Assembly (NCBI RefSeq): GCF_020618415.1
Contig: NZ_CP085344.1
Coordinates: 248,001 to 312,000, forward strand
DNA: 64,000 nt
Direction: 5' to 3'
DNA from: Cupriavidus sp. MP-37
Lineage (GTDB): Bacteria > Pseudomonadota > Gammaproteobacteria > Burkholderiales > Burkholderiaceae
The position numbers and the translations under genes are program-made. The stretch's first letter is position 1. Every line of letters begins with the position of its first letter. Under the pieces are notes generated by a model that saw nothing but the letters and a program-made list of their open reading frames with translations, was not told where the DNA came from and made no database searches. Positions 9,074 through 18,353 of the stretch are shown piece by piece.

Positions 9074-11067
9074 GGTGACGCGGAAACCGATGGCGCCGGA
9101 TCGACGGCGGGCGCGCGCGCCAGCACCAGCGTGAACTGCGCGCCGCCGCCGGGGACGTTGGTGACGCTGAGCTGGCCGCCGAACTCGCGCACGATCGACG
9201 ACGAGATCGCCAGCCCCAGGCCCAGTCCCTGGCCGGTTTCCTTGGTGGTGAAAAAGGGTTCGAACAGGCGCGGCAGCGCTTCCGGCGCGATGCCGGTGCC
9301 GTTGTCGCGCACGACGATGGTGACGGCATGCTCGCCGGCCTGCACGTCCAGGTCGATGCGGCCCTGCGCCGGCGCGGCCGCGGCGATGGCATCGAGCGCA
9401 TTGCCGAGCAGGTTCAGCAGCACCTGTTCCAGCTTCAGCTCGTCGGCGCGTACTGCCAGGCCCGGCACCGCATCGAGCCCGGTGAGGTCGATCGTGACCG
9501 CGCCCAGCCGCGGCGCCAGCAGCGCCAGCACGTGGTCGACCGCCGCGCGCAGCGCCACCGGCCGCTGCACCGGGCGCGCCTTGCCGGCAAACAGCTTGAG
9601 CTGGCCGGTGATCTTGCCCATGCGCTCGGTCAGGTCGGCAATCGCCGTCAGGTTGCCCTCGGCCGCGTCAAGCTGGCCGCGCGCCAGCAGCACGCGGGTG
9701 TTGTCCGAGAACGTGCGCAGCGCCGCCAGCGGCTGGTTCAGCTCATGCGTGATGCCGGCCGCCATCTGTCCCAGCGCGGCCAGCTTGCTGGCCTGCACCA
9801 GCTCGTCCTGGGCCGCGCGCAGTTCGCTTTCGGCGCGGGTGCGCTCGGCCACTTCGTCTTCCAGCTTCTCGTTGATCGCCATCAGGTCAGCGGTGCGGGC
9901 CTCGACGCGGCGCTCGAGCTGGTCGTAGGCGGCCTCCAGCAAGCGGCGGCTGTACTGCATGTCGCGCGCGCGCTGGCGGCGCTGGCGCCAGTTGACCAGC
10001 AGCAGGCAGATGCAGGCATAGGCCAGCGCCGCGGCCACGGTGGCGTTGCGCGCGTTGGCCAGCACCGGGTCCAGCGGCGCCATCACCTGCATGGTCCAGC
10101 CGGCCGGGCCGACGGTGCGGTTCAGTTCCAGGTAGCGTTCGGCGCGTTCGGCCCCATCCGGCGCGAAAGTGGTGCGGCTGGCCGCGGCCTCGTCACGCAT
10201 GCGCACCAGGCGCGCGCCGTGCTGCAGCGTGGTGTCGGCCAGCCAGCGCGTGAGCGGCGACGCCAGCGGTTCCAGCGGCAGCGGCGTCACGGCGCGGCCG
10301 TGGTACTGGCGGGTCCGCTCCAGTTCCGCGCGCAGCGCCGGCGGCAGCGGGCGCAGCGTGCGGTACTGCCACGCCGACACCGACGACAGGAAGATCACGC
10401 CGTGGTCGTCGCTGACCATCAGCGGCTCGGCGCCGCTGCCGGCGCGCTGGAACCATTCCAGGTTGAGCTTGACCACGGTCACGCCGATGACCTTGCCGCC
10501 GGCCTCGACTGGCTGCGCGATGTAGTAGCCGGGCTCGTCGCTGGTGATGCCGATGGCGTAGAAGCGCCCCATCTTGCCGCCCGCGGCGGTCTGGAAGTAG
10601 GGGCGGAAGCGGTAGTCGGTGCCGACGAAACTGCCGGGCTGGCCGTGGTTGCTGGCCGCCAGCGCGATGCCGTTGGCGGCGATCACATAGGTGGCCGACG
10701 CATGCGCGCGCCGGTTGACCTCGGCCAGGTACTGGTTGGCGTCGGCGACGCGTTGCGCGTCGTCGGGGGCCGCTAGCAGCCCGCGCACGAAGGGATGCAG
10801 CGATACCAGCGCCGGCAGGAACTCGTAGCGGTCGAGCGTGCTTTCGAGCGTGGCGGCGTAGCGGTCGGCGCGCGTCGCGGTGCCTTGCTGCAGGCTGGCC
10901 AGGCCGCGCTGGACCGAGACCAGCCAGGTCAGCGCGCACAGCAGCAGCAGGCCCGCGGCCAGCGCGACGGCAAAGCCCCACCAGCGCCCGCTGCCGGTCT
11001 CCGGCGCGTGCACCGGGCGGGTGGCGGCGGGGTCATGCACGGCGAGAAAGTCGTCGGAGTGTGGCAT
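9070..11067 (-). CDS. dctB: C4-dicarboxylate sensor histidine kinase DctB
   Basis: A 665-residue membrane sensor kinase. The first membrane helix is at about residues 28-50 (FAVALAAGLLLLCALTWLV). A large periplasmic double-PDC (dCache) sensor domain follows, containing the DctB-like YVIAANGIALAASNHGQPGSFVGTDYRFRPYF. Then come a second helix, a coiled coil (about 400-440), the phospho-acceptor box AAGITHELNQPLAALRTFSDN, and the ATPase boxes including FFTTKETGQGLGLGLAI. The start at 11067 is preferred over 11196, since the latter lies inside dctA. It follows dctA by 76 bp and overlaps dctD. It should sense succinate, fumarate or malate in the periplasm. Confidence 0.92.
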
Positions 11068-11143
11068 CGGCGCGCGCGAGGGGTGTCGCGCCGATGATAC
11101 CCGCTGGCGCGCGGCCGCAGGTGCGGTCGGAGGTGCGGCCGCT

Positions 11144-12445
11144 TCAGGCGGCGCGCTGGCCGGCTTCGCCAAGCGCGTCGGCATCGTCGCCGGCACCGTG
11201 CTGCAGCACGCGCGCCAGGCGCTTGCGGTCCAGCTCGCGTTCCCACGCCGACACCACCACCGTGGCCACGCCGTTGCCGATGATGTTGGTCAGCGCCCGG
11301 CACTCGCTCATGAAGCGGTCGATGCCCAGGATCAGCACCATGCCCGCCACCGGGATGGTCGGCACCACCGCCAGCGTCGCCGCCAGCGTGATGAAGCCCG
11401 AGCCGGTCACGCCGCTGGCGCCCTTCGAGGTGATCATCGCCACCGCCAGGATGGTCAGCTGCTGCATCAGCGTCAGCTCGATGCCGGTGGCCTGCGCGAT
11501 GAAGATCACCGCCATCGTCATGTAGATGTTGGTGCCGTCCAGGTTGAACGAGTAGCCGGTCGGCACCACCAGGCCCACCACCGACTTGGAGCAGCCCAGC
11601 TTCTCCAGCTTTTCCATCATGTGCGGCAGCGCCGCCTCGGACGAGCTGGTGCCCAGCACGATCAGCAGCTCTTCCTTGATGTACGAGATAAAGCGCACGA
11701 TGCTGAAGCCGGTCATGCGCGCGATCGTGCCCAGCACCACCAGCACGAACACGATGGCGGTGAAGTAGAAGGTGCCGATCAGCTTGAGCAGCGGCACCAG
11801 CGAGCCCAGGCCGTACTTGCCGATGGTGAACGCCATCGCGCCGAAGGCGCCGATCGGGGCCACCTTGGTGATCACGTGGACGATATGGAAGAACACCTTC
11901 GAGACCTGCTCGACCAGCTGCACCACGATGCGGGCGCGCTCGCCCAGCACCGCCAGCGCGGCGCCGAAGAACAGCGACACCAGCAGGATCTGCAGGATGT
12001 CGCCGTTGGCGAAGGCGCTGAACACGGTGTCGGGGATGATGTGCATCAGGAACTCGACCGTGCTCTGGCCGTGCGCCTTCGACACGTACTGGGCGATGGC
12101 CTTGGTGTCGAGCGTGGCCGGGTCGATGTTGAAGCCCACGCCCGGCTTGAGCAGGTGCGCGGCGCCCAGCCCGATCAGCAGCGCGAAGGTCGACACCACC
12201 TCGAAATACAGCAGCGCCTTGCCGCCGACGCGGCCGACCTTCTTCATGTCGCTCATGCCGGCGATGCCGGTGACCACGGTACAGAAGATGATCGGGCCGA
12301 TGATCATCTTGATCAGCTTGATGAAGCCATCGCCCAGCGGCTTCATGGCGACGCCGGTGTCGGGCCAGAAATGGCCGAGCAGGATGCCGATGCAGATGGC
12401 GAACAGGACCTGCACGTACAGGATCTTGTAGAAGGGTTTCCTCAT
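11144..12445 (-). CDS. dctA: C4-dicarboxylate transporter DctA
   Basis: A 433-residue sodium/proton-dicarboxylate symporter of the glutamate transporter (DAACS) fold. Eight membrane helices and two re-entrant hairpins can be traced. Family signatures are visible: the Ser-rich hairpin [14 protein letters not shown], the helix with [13 protein letters not shown], and the second hairpin [19 protein letters not shown]. It imports succinate, fumarate and malate. It is the first gene of dctA-dctB-dctD, behind a sigma-54 promoter about 90 bp upstream. Length and motifs fit the family; the last 20 residues ([17 protein letters not shown]) are a lineage-specific tail. Confidence 0.96.
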   Translation of the reverse strand: MRKPFYKILYVQVLFAICIGILLGHFWPDTGVAMKPLGDGFIKLIKMIIGPIIFCTVVTGIAGMSDMKKVGRVGGKALLYFEVVSTFALLIGLGAAHLLKPGVGFNIDPATLDTKAIAQYVSKAHGQSTVEFLMHIIPDTVFSAFANGDILQILLVSLFFGAALAVLGERARIVVQLVEQVSKVFFHIVHVITKVAPIGAFGAMAFTIGKYGLGSLVPLLKLIGTFYFTAIVFVLVVLGTIARMTGFSIVRFISYIKEELLIVLGTSSSEAALPHMMEKLEKLGCSKSVVGLVVPTGYSFNLDGTNIYMTMAVIFIAQATGIELTLMQQLTILAVAMITSKGASGVTGSGFITLAATLAVVPTIPVAGMVLILGIDRFMSECRALTNIIGNGVATVVVSAWERELDRKRLARVLQHGAGDDADALGEAGQRAA

Positions 12446-12532
12446 GATGTCGTCCTCGGTGTTGACCGTACCCGGGCGGGTCCGCGCGGGCGCGCGCCGT
12501 CACGCTTGCGGCGCGTTCAGGGGCGGGAATTT

Positions 12533-12547
12533 GCAACCGGCATGCCA
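12533..12547 (-). promoter_or_regulatory. Sigma-54 (-24/-12) promoter of dctA
   Basis: On the minus strand the sequence is TGGCATG-CCGG-TTGC, one base away from the consensus TGGCACG-N4-TTGC, with GG and GC exactly ten bases apart. It points at dctA, with a predicted leader of about 75 bases. The operon encodes its own sigma-54 activator, DctD. Confidence 0.88.
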
Positions 12548-12551
12548 GTCC

Positions 12552-12572
12552 AACCGGTATTGCTAACTGGTT
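12552..12572. promoter_or_regulatory. Imperfect palindrome just upstream of the dctA promoter
   Basis: A 21-bp inverted repeat with arms AACCGGT and ACTGGTT (6 of 7 positions paired), five bases upstream of the -24 element. It may bind DctD or IHF, or act as a repressor site. The close spacing is unusual for a sigma-54 enhancer. Confidence 0.4.
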
Positions 12573-12612
12573 GATTCACAAGGAAAGGCTGGCGGCGGGC
12601 GGGCGCCGGGCC

Positions 12613-12634
12613 TCCGGGATTCCGGAATCCCGGA
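12613..12634. promoter_or_regulatory. Perfect 22-bp palindrome, candidate DctD enhancer
   Basis: The arms TCCGGGATTCC and GGAATCCCGGA form a perfect inverted repeat, centred about 77 bp upstream of the -24 GG, within the usual range for an NtrC-class enhancer. The stretch 12446-12835 has no gene. It holds this site, the promoter, the weaker palindrome, and a TATAAT at 12765-12770 on plus that may serve the ferredoxin-like gene. Confidence 0.5.
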
Positions 12635-12835
12635 CGGGGCGGCTCCGGCGATCCGGAATGGCGGGGCGGCATAGGGTGCGCGAGGCGCCACCTGGCAGCG
12701 GCGCGGGGTGCATGGCAGTGTGCGCAAAGCTGCCGCATATCGCGGCCGCGCCCTCGCGACGCCGTATAATTCCAGGCTTCCGTTCAATGCCGTCCGGGCC
12801 GTGCCGCCGTCCGGGGCCGTCTTCACACCGTACGC

Positions 12836-13156
12836 ATGCGCAGCTACTACCAGCACCACGTCTTTTTCTGCCTGAACCAGCGCGAGGCCGGCGAGAACTG
12901 CTGCGCCAACTACAACGCCAAGGCCATGCAGGAATACGCCAAGAAGCGCTGCAAGGAACTGGGCATCGCCGGCGGCGAAGGCCGCGTGCGCATCAACAAG
13001 GCCGGCTGCCTGAACCGCTGTGAACTCGGCCCGGTGCTGGTGGTCTACCCCGAGGCCATCTGGTACACCTATGTCGACGAGCACGACATCGATGAAATCA
13101 TCGACAGCCACCTGCTCAAGGGCAAGCCGGTCGAGCGGCTGATGGTGGACCGCTGA
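12836..13156 (+). CDS. (2Fe-2S) ferredoxin-like thioredoxin-fold protein
   Basis: A 106-residue protein of the thioredoxin-like [2Fe-2S] ferredoxin family. It has four cysteines in the expected pattern: Cys12 (FFCLNQ), the pair at 22-23 (ENCCANY), and two in the C-terminal AGCLNRCELGP loop (about residues 58-62). It ends with the family's VVYPEAIWYTYVDEHDIDEII, close to NuoE-like and CbiX-associated ferredoxins. It probably carries electrons in the cytosol; its partner is unknown. A TATAAT lies 66 bp upstream, and a hairpin follows the gene. It is transcribed away from dctA. Confidence 0.82.
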   Translation: MRSYYQHHVFFCLNQREAGENCCANYNAKAMQEYAKKRCKELGIAGGEGRVRINKAGCLNRCELGPVLVVYPEAIWYTYVDEHDIDEIIDSHLLKGKPVERLMVDR

Positions 13157-13178
13157 TGGCGGCGCACTGAACGAACCG

Positions 13179-13207
13179 AAGCCGGCCTATGCCGGCTTGT
13201 TGCTTTA
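13179..13207 (+). terminator. Probable rho-independent terminator
   Basis: Perfect 8-bp stem AAGCCGGC/GCCGGCTT with a CTAT loop, followed by a broken T tract (GTTGCTTTA), just after the ferredoxin-like gene. Confidence 0.7.
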
Positions 13208-13324
13208 CTCCTGTTTCAACCGTTGCAACCGCCATGCCCCGCCGCCCGCACGCCGGACGGTTTTTTCATTTTTGCCCGGGCCTTGCGCCGGGCGCTTGCC
13301 TGACCGCCATCCCGACCGTCCATC

Positions 13325-13978
13325 ATGAACGCGCATACCCAGGTACTTTCCATCGCCGGCCCCGCCGGTGCGATCGAGCTCTCGGTAGACCTGCCGCAAA
13401 ACCTGCCGGACGTGCCCCTGCGCGGCCTGGCGCTGGTGGCGCATCCGCACCCGCTGTTCGGCGGCACCAAGGACAACAAGGTCGCGCAGACGCTGGCGCG
13501 TGCCTTCGTGCAGCTGGGCTATGCCACCGTGCGCCCCAACTTCCGCGGCGTCGGCGCGAGCGCCGGCACGCATGACAACGGCATCGGCGAACAGGACGAC
13601 CTGCTCGCCGTGGTGGCCTGGATGCGCCAGCAGACCGCGTGGTCGGCGCAGGCCGCGACGCTGCCGCTGGCGCTGGGCGGGTTCTCGTTCGGCAGCTTCG
13701 TCAGCACCCATGTCGCGCGCCGGCTGGCCGAGGCCGGCACGCCCGCGCAGCGCCTGGTGCTGGTGGGCACCGCCGCGAGCCGCTGGGAAGTGGCCCAGGT
13801 GCCGGCCGACACCATCGTGATCCACGGCGAACAGGACGACACCGTGCCGCTGGCCAGCGTGTTCGACTGGGCCCGCCCGCAAGAGCTGCCGGTGATCGTG
13901 ATCCCCGGCGCCGACCATTTCTTTCACCGCAAGCTGCACCTGATCAAGCAGCTCGTCGTCAATGCGTGGGACCGGTAA
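13325..13978 (+). CDS. Alpha/beta hydrolase of the small serine-hydrolase type
   Basis: A 217-residue cytosolic alpha/beta hydrolase. The early strand-loop LVAHPHPLFGGTKDNK carries the HPHP signature of this YcgI/dienelactone-hydrolase-like group. The nucleophile elbow is GGFSFGSF (Ser as nucleophile). The acid is in IVIHGEQDDTVPL and the catalytic His in IPGADHFFHRKL. No signal peptide is present. Substrate is unknown. It stands alone between the ferredoxin-like gene, which has its own terminator, and the D,D-carboxypeptidase gene about 60 bp downstream. Confidence 0.85.
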   Translation: MNAHTQVLSIAGPAGAIELSVDLPQNLPDVPLRGLALVAHPHPLFGGTKDNKVAQTLARAFVQLGYATVRPNFRGVGASAGTHDNGIGEQDDLLAVVAWMRQQTAWSAQAATLPLALGGFSFGSFVSTHVARRLAEAGTPAQRLVLVGTAASRWEVAQVPADTIVIHGEQDDTVPLASVFDWARPQELPVIVIPGADHFFHRKLHLIKQLVVNAWDR

Positions 13979-14041
13979 GGCCGGCACGCCGCCAGCCCGG
14001 AACCTTCCCGCGTCACCTTCTTACTGTCGGAAAACAGAAAC

Positions 14042-15241
14042 ATGCTGAATCGAGCCACGACACGCCTTTCGTCCGCCTTTGCTCCCGCCGCCATCGCCGC
14101 CGCCGTCGTGCTGGCCACCGCGCCCGCCGCCGTGCTGGCGCAGGGCGTGCCGATGCCGCAGGTCGCAGCCAAGTCGTGGATGCTGTATGACGTCACCAGC
14201 GGTCAGGCCCTGGCCTCGCAGAACGCCGATGCGCGCATCGAGCCGGCGTCGCTGACCAAGCTGATGACCGCCTACCTGGCGTTCGAGGCACTCAAGGAAA
14301 AGCGCCTGACGCTGGACCAGGCGGTGGTGCCGACCAACCTGGTGCTCAAGGTCAAAAGCGACGAGTCGCGCATGTTCATCGAGCCCAACAAGCCGGTCAC
14401 CGTGCAGGACCTGCTGCTGGGCCTGATCGTGCAGTCGGGCAACGACGCCGCGCTGGCGCTGGCCGAGGCCGTCGGCGGCTCGGAAGAGGGTTTCGTCGCG
14501 ATGATGAACCGCGAGGCCCAGCGCATGGGCATGAAGAACACCCACTTCACCAATACCGACGGCATCCCCGACCCCAACCACTACACCACCGCGGTCGACC
14601 TGGCGACGCTGACCACGCGCCTGATCAAGGACTTCCCCGAGTACTACAGCATGTACTCGCAGAAGGAGTTCACCTATAACAAGATCAGGCAGCCCAACCG
14701 CAACCGCCTGCTGTACATCGACTCGACCGTCGACGGCGTCAAGACCGGCCACACCAAGTCGGCCGGCTATTGCCTGATCTCGTCGGCCAAGCGGCCGCTG
14801 GCCAACGTGCCGGACGGCTCGCGCCGCCTGATCTCGATCGTGATCGGCACCACCACCGAACAGGTGCGCACCCAGGAAAGCCTGAAAATCCTCAACTACG
14901 GCTTCCAGTTCTTCGACACGCTGCGCCTGTACGACAAGGGCCAGGTGCTGGCCACGCCGGACATCTACAAGGGCAAGCACGGCACGGTCAAGATCGGCGT
15001 GCAGAACGAGACCTTCGTCACCGTGCCCAAGGGCACCGGCGGGCGCCTGAAGCCGGTGCTGGAGCGCCAGGAACTGCTGATCGCGCCGATCGCGGCGGGC
15101 CAGCAGGTGGGCATGGTCAAGCTGATGGACGGCAACAACAAGGTGGCCGAATTCCCGGTGGTGGCGCTGGAAGAAGTGCCCGAGGCCGGCTTCTTCGGCC
15201 GCCTGTGGGACACCATCCGCCTGTGGTTCAAGCGCAAGTGA
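14042..15241 (+). CDS. dacC: D-alanyl-D-alanine carboxypeptidase (PBP5/6 type)
   Basis: A 399-residue penicillin-binding protein that trims the terminal D-Ala from peptidoglycan pentapeptides in the periplasm. A signal peptide ends near VLAQG (about residue 36). The active-site motifs are Ser70-x-x-Lys73 (ASLTKLMT), SGN (VQSGNDAAL) and KTG (GVKTGHTKSAGYC). A C-terminal beta-rich PBP5 domain follows, then a final amphipathic basic stretch (FFGRLWDTIRLWFKRK) that fits the membrane-anchoring helix of this class. It precedes a DUF493 gene by 61 bp. The exact paralogue letter (dacA or dacC) cannot be fixed from sequence alone. Confidence 0.92.
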   Translation: MLNRATTRLSSAFAPAAIAAAVVLATAPAAVLAQGVPMPQVAAKSWMLYDVTSGQALASQNADARIEPASLTKLMTAYLAFEALKEKRLTLDQAVVPTNLVLKVKSDESRMFIEPNKPVTVQDLLLGLIVQSGNDAALALAEAVGGSEEGFVAMMNREAQRMGMKNTHFTNTDGIPDPNHYTTAVDLATLTTRLIKDFPEYYSMYSQKEFTYNKIRQPNRNRLLYIDSTVDGVKTGHTKSAGYCLISSAKRPLANVPDGSRRLISIVIGTTTEQVRTQESLKILNYGFQFFDTLRLYDKGQVLATPDIYKGKHGTVKIGVQNETFVTVPKGTGGRLKPVLERQELLIAPIAAGQQVGMVKLMDGNNKVAEFPVVALEEVPEAGFFGRLWDTIRLWFKRK

Positions 15242-15302
15242 CCTGAATGCGCGCGAGCCGGTGCGCCCCGCGGCGCGCCGGCCTTGCGCCGGAGAATCTG
15301 AG

Positions 15303-15611
15303 ATGACGACCGACAACCAAGGCAGCGGCAACAAGCCCGGCGATATTCCGCCGGAGCAGTCGCTGATCGAATACCCCAGCCACTTCCCGATCAAGGTGAT
15401 GGGCGCGATGCAGGACGGCTTTGCCGAAGCCATCGTCGCGCTGGTGCAGGAGTTCGATCCTGACTTCCACGCCGGCAAGATGGAAATGCGCCCGTCGAGC
15501 AAGGGCAACTACCTGGGCCTGACCGTGACGGTATGGGTCACCAGCCGCGAGCAGCTGGACGACCTGTACCGGGCGCTGACTTCGCATCCGATGGTGAAGG
15601 TGGTGTTGTAA
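15303..15611 (+). CDS. ybeD: DUF493 (YbeD) family protein
   Basis: A 102-residue protein of the YbeD/DUF493 family with a ferredoxin-like (ACT-resembling) fold. Family blocks are IEYPSHFPIKVMG near residue 19 and the final strand-helix-strand KGNYLGLTVTVWVTSREQLDDLYRALTSHPMVKVVL. The start at 15303 follows GGAGA. In related bacteria the gene usually sits between a D,D-carboxypeptidase gene and lipB-lipA and is thought to link to lipoate metabolism. Here the carboxypeptidase is upstream, but a repeat and a methyltransferase gene follow instead of lipB. Function is not established. Confidence 0.88.
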   Translation: MTTDNQGSGNKPGDIPPEQSLIEYPSHFPIKVMGAMQDGFAEAIVALVQEFDPDFHAGKMEMRPSSKGNYLGLTVTVWVTSREQLDDLYRALTSHPMVKVVL

Positions 15612-15649
15612 GGCAGACTGCTTTAGGCCTTTCTCTCCCGTATTGTTCG

Positions 15650-15775
15650 CTCCCCTCTCCCGCTTGCGGGAGAGGGGCGGGGGTGAGGGCAGGCGTTGGC
15701 AATTGCGGCGCCCGTCACTACGTTGATGCTCTCGCCCTCACCCCCAACCCTTCTCCCGCGCGCGGGAGAGGGGAG
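15650..15775. repeat. Paired REP-like palindromic element, copy 3
   Basis: Same order as copy 1: a CTCCCGC-TTGC-GGGAG hairpin running into GGGGGTGAGGGC, then a spacer with GTTGGCAATTGCGGC, then the inverted GCCCTCACCCCC and a second hairpin CTCCCGCGCGCGGGAG. It fills most of the gap between the DUF493 gene and the methyltransferase gene. Confidence 0.85.
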
Positions 15776-15834
15776 CCACTCCCGCAGCGTGTAAAGCGCA
15801 ACGGGGCGCGGCACGCTCTCTCCCCCATACCAAC

Positions 15835-17031
15835 ATGAACACCATCACCCTGAAACCCGGCAAGGAAAAATCCCTGCTGCGCCGCCACCCGTGGATCTAT
15901 GCCACCGGCATCGCCACTACCGAAGGGCGCTGCGAGCCGGGCGCCACCGTGATCGTGCGCGCCGCCGACGGCCGCTTCCTGGCCAAGGCCGCCTACAGCC
16001 CCGAATCGCAGATCCGCGCGCGCGTGTGGACCTTCGACGAGAACGAGCCGGTCGACCACGCGCTGTTCAAGCGCCGCGTGGCGGCGGCCATCGCCTACCG
16101 GCGCCAGTGGGTGCGGGACAGCGACGCGGTGCGGCTGATCTTCGGCGAATCCGACCGGCTGCCCGGCCTGATCGTCGACTGCTACGGCAACGGCGCCTCG
16201 GGCCAGCTGGTGTGCCAGTTCAATTCAGCCGGCGTCGAGCACTGGAAGACCGCGATCGTGCAGGCGCTGGTCAAGGAGACCGGCTGCCCCAACGTCTATG
16301 AGCGCTCCGACGCCGCGGTGCGCCAGCGCGAGGGCCTGGAGCTGGTGACCGGCGTGCTTGCCGGCGCCGAGCCCGATCCGGCGCTGTCGGTGACCGAGCA
16401 CGGCGTGCGCTATTACGTCGACGTGCGCAACGGGCACAAGACCGGCTTCTATGTCGACCAGCGCGACAACCGCAAGCTGGTCGGCGACCTCGCCGAAGGA
16501 CGCGAGGTGCTGAACTGCTTCTGCTATACCGGCGGCTTCTCGCTGGCCGCGCTGCGCGGCGGGGCGCAATCGGTGACGTCGATCGATTCGTCGGGCGAGG
16601 CGCTGAAGATCGCCGCGGGCAACGTGGCGCTGAACGGGTTTGATCCGGAGCGCGCGACCTGGCTCGACGCCGACGTGTTCAAGACGCTGCGCGAATTCCG
16701 CGCCGAGGGCCGCCAGTTCGACCTGATCGTGCTGGACCCGCCCAAGTTCGCGCCGTCGGCCCAGCATATCGACCGCGCCGCGCGCGCCTACAAGGAAATC
16801 AACCTGGTCGGCACGCAGCTGCTGCGCCCGGGCGGGCTGCTGTTCACGTACTCGTGCTCGGGCGCGATCAGCATGGAGCTGTTCCAGAAGATCGTGGCCG
16901 GGGCGGTGACGGATGCGCGGGCGGATGCGCGCATCCTGCGGCGCCTGTCGGCCGGCACGGATCATCCGATGCTGGCGGCGTTTCCGGAAGGGGAGTATTT
17001 GAAGGGGTTGCTGCTGGAGAAGGTGGGGTAA
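15835..17031 (+). CDS. rlmI: RlmI-type SAM-dependent rRNA methyltransferase
   Basis: A 398-residue class I methyltransferase of the RlmI/PUA family, which makes m5C in 23S rRNA in Escherichia coli. The N-terminal PUA-like domain (about residues 1-75) begins LKPGKEKSLLRRHPWIY. The RlmI linker GHKTGFYVDQRDNR leads into the SAM-binding core with motif I (NCFCYTGGFSLAALRGGA), motif II acidic residue (SIDSS) and the catalytic motif IV DPPKFAPS. The TYSCSGAIS block near the C terminus supplies the conserved Cys. The exact target nucleotide is inferred from the family. Confidence 0.88.
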   Translation: MNTITLKPGKEKSLLRRHPWIYATGIATTEGRCEPGATVIVRAADGRFLAKAAYSPESQIRARVWTFDENEPVDHALFKRRVAAAIAYRRQWVRDSDAVRLIFGESDRLPGLIVDCYGNGASGQLVCQFNSAGVEHWKTAIVQALVKETGCPNVYERSDAAVRQREGLELVTGVLAGAEPDPALSVTEHGVRYYVDVRNGHKTGFYVDQRDNRKLVGDLAEGREVLNCFCYTGGFSLAALRGGAQSVTSIDSSGEALKIAAGNVALNGFDPERATWLDADVFKTLREFRAEGRQFDLIVLDPPKFAPSAQHIDRAARAYKEINLVGTQLLRPGGLLFTYSCSGAISMELFQKIVAGAVTDARADARILRRLSAGTDHPMLAAFPEGEYLKGLLLEKVG

Positions 17032-17076
17032 GGCTGGATCAATGAGCGGCTGTGGCGCTGGCCGTTCGCTTGTTTT

Positions 17077-17094
17077 CTCCCCTCTCCCGCTTGC
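17077..17094 (+). repeat. Left remnant of a disrupted REP-like element
   Basis: Half hairpin CTCCCCTCTCCCGCTTGC directly abutting the left end of the insertion sequence. The break falls in the TTGC loop of the palindrome seen intact at 2.6 and 15.7 kb. Confidence 0.8.
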
Positions 17095-18350
17095 TGTATA
17101 GACCGGGGACATAGGTAACAGGTGTGCCAGGACATGGGTAACACTTTTCCCGCTTAGTCAGCGGGAGGACAACGTTGCCCTGGAGCCAAAACACCGTGAA
17201 GCAGCAAAGAGAAGAGTTCGTCCGCCTGGCACGCCAGGCGGACGCCAATATTGCGGAGCTTTGCCGCCGCTTCTGCATCAGTCGCAAGACCGGTTACAAG
17301 TGGTTGAACCGAGAGGATCTGGACGACCGAACTCGGCGGCCACATAGCTCTCCCGGCCGAACTCCAGCTGCCGTCGAAGAGGGCGTGCTAGCGATCCGAG
17401 CCGAACATTCGGCCTGGGGCGCCCGCAAGATCGCACGCGTACTGGAGCGTGACCACTGCGTCCAAATCGCCCCGAGCACAGTCAATTGGGTGCTGCGCCG
17501 CCATGGCTTGATCGATCCGGCCGCCAGCTCGGCCGCTACAGCCTGGCAGCGCTTCGAGCACGACCGGCCCAATGCACTATGGCAAATTGACTTTAAAGGC
17601 CACTTCGCTACCGACACGCAGCGGTGCCACCCACTCACGGTCTTGGACGATCACTCCCGGTTCAATGTGCTGCTCAGGGCCTTGGGCAACGAACAGTTTG
17701 AATCCGTACAGGAAGCGTTAGAGAAGGCTTTTGCGCGCTATGGGCTGCCCGAGCGCATCAATGCAGACAACGGCCCGCCCTGGGGTTCTCCAGTGCCCCG
17801 TGCACTTACCACGTTGGGTGCTTGGCTGATCCGCCTGGGGGTGCGGCTCAGTCATAGCCGACCTCGCCATCCGCAGACCAACGGTAAGGACGAGCGCTTC
17901 CATCGAACCATGCAGGCAGAGCTGTTGGCCAACCAGCGCTTCCGGGATCTGGACGATGCGCAGCATCACTTCAGCCATTGGCGCCACGTGTACAACTTCA
18001 AGCGCCCACACCACGCCCTGGATATGGAGACACCCGCAAGCCGCTATGCGCCTAGTCCACGGACGATGCCGCGCGAGCTCCCGCCTATCGAGTACGGCAG
18101 CGATGACATCGTGCGAAAGGTAGGCGACGGCGGGCGCATCTGCTTCCGAGGAAAGACGTTCCGGGTCGGACGAGCCTTGGTCGGAACGCCCGTAGCGCTG
18201 CGCCCTCGCGTGGATTTGGACGGCACCTTTGATGTCTACTTCTGCCATCAGAAGGTGGCCACAATAGACCTACAGGAGGCCAATTAAACTGGAGACTGGA
18301 CTGTTACCCATGTCCTGGCACATGTGTTACCCATGTCCCCGGTCCATACA
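17095..18350 (+). mobile_element. IS481-family insertion sequence
   Basis: A 1256-bp element bounded by inverted repeats of about 49 bp with few mismatches, starting TGTATAGACCGGGGACAT on the left and reading TGTATGGACCGGGGACAT inward from the right. Each end contains two copies of GGACATRGGTAACA (left copies at 17107-17120 and 17130-17143), which look like paired transposase binding sites. One intact transposase gene is inside. It is inserted in the loop of a REP-like hairpin. I could not find a clear target-site duplication. Confidence 0.92.
17175..18287 (+). CDS. IS481-family transposase
   Basis: A 370-residue DDE transposase. An N-terminal helix-turn-helix (ANIAELCRRFCISRKTGYKWL) is followed by a second winged-helix-like region. 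The integrase-core catalytic residues are in WQIDFKGHF (first Asp), NADNGPPWG (second Asp) and TNGKDERFHRTMQAELL (Glu). The start is a TTG at 17175, chosen because it gives the family's MPW N terminus and has GGGAGG upstream. The frame is uninterrupted, so the element may still be mobile. Base composition is lower in G+C than neighbouring genes, as expected for an acquired element. Confidence 0.93.
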   Translation: MPWSQNTVKQQREEFVRLARQADANIAELCRRFCISRKTGYKWLNREDLDDRTRRPHSSPGRTPAAVEEGVLAIRAEHSAWGARKIARVLERDHCVQIAPSTVNWVLRRHGLIDPAASSAATAWQRFEHDRPNALWQIDFKGHFATDTQRCHPLTVLDDHSRFNVLLRALGNEQFESVQEALEKAFARYGLPERINADNGPPWGSPVPRALTTLGAWLIRLGVRLSHSRPRHPQTNGKDERFHRTMQAELLANQRFRDLDDAQHHFSHWRHVYNFKRPHHALDMETPASRYAPSPRTMPRELPPIEYGSDDIVRKVGDGGRICFRGKTFRVGRALVGTPVALRPRVDLDGTFDVYFCHQKVATIDLQEAN

Positions 18351-18353
18351 CAT

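Noticed and set aside
11067..11196. Extended DctB start at 11196
   Set aside because: It would overlap the 3' end of dctA by more than 50 bases and add low-complexity residues; the ATG at 11067 gives a normal N terminus.
12613..12634. The perfect palindrome as a rho-independent terminator
   Set aside because: No T run follows on either strand, and it lies between two divergent genes, where a terminator is not needed.
17095..18350. Longer composite transposon or genomic island around the insertion sequence
   Set aside because: Host genes and REP halves flank it directly on both sides; only the single transposase gene lies between the inverted repeats.
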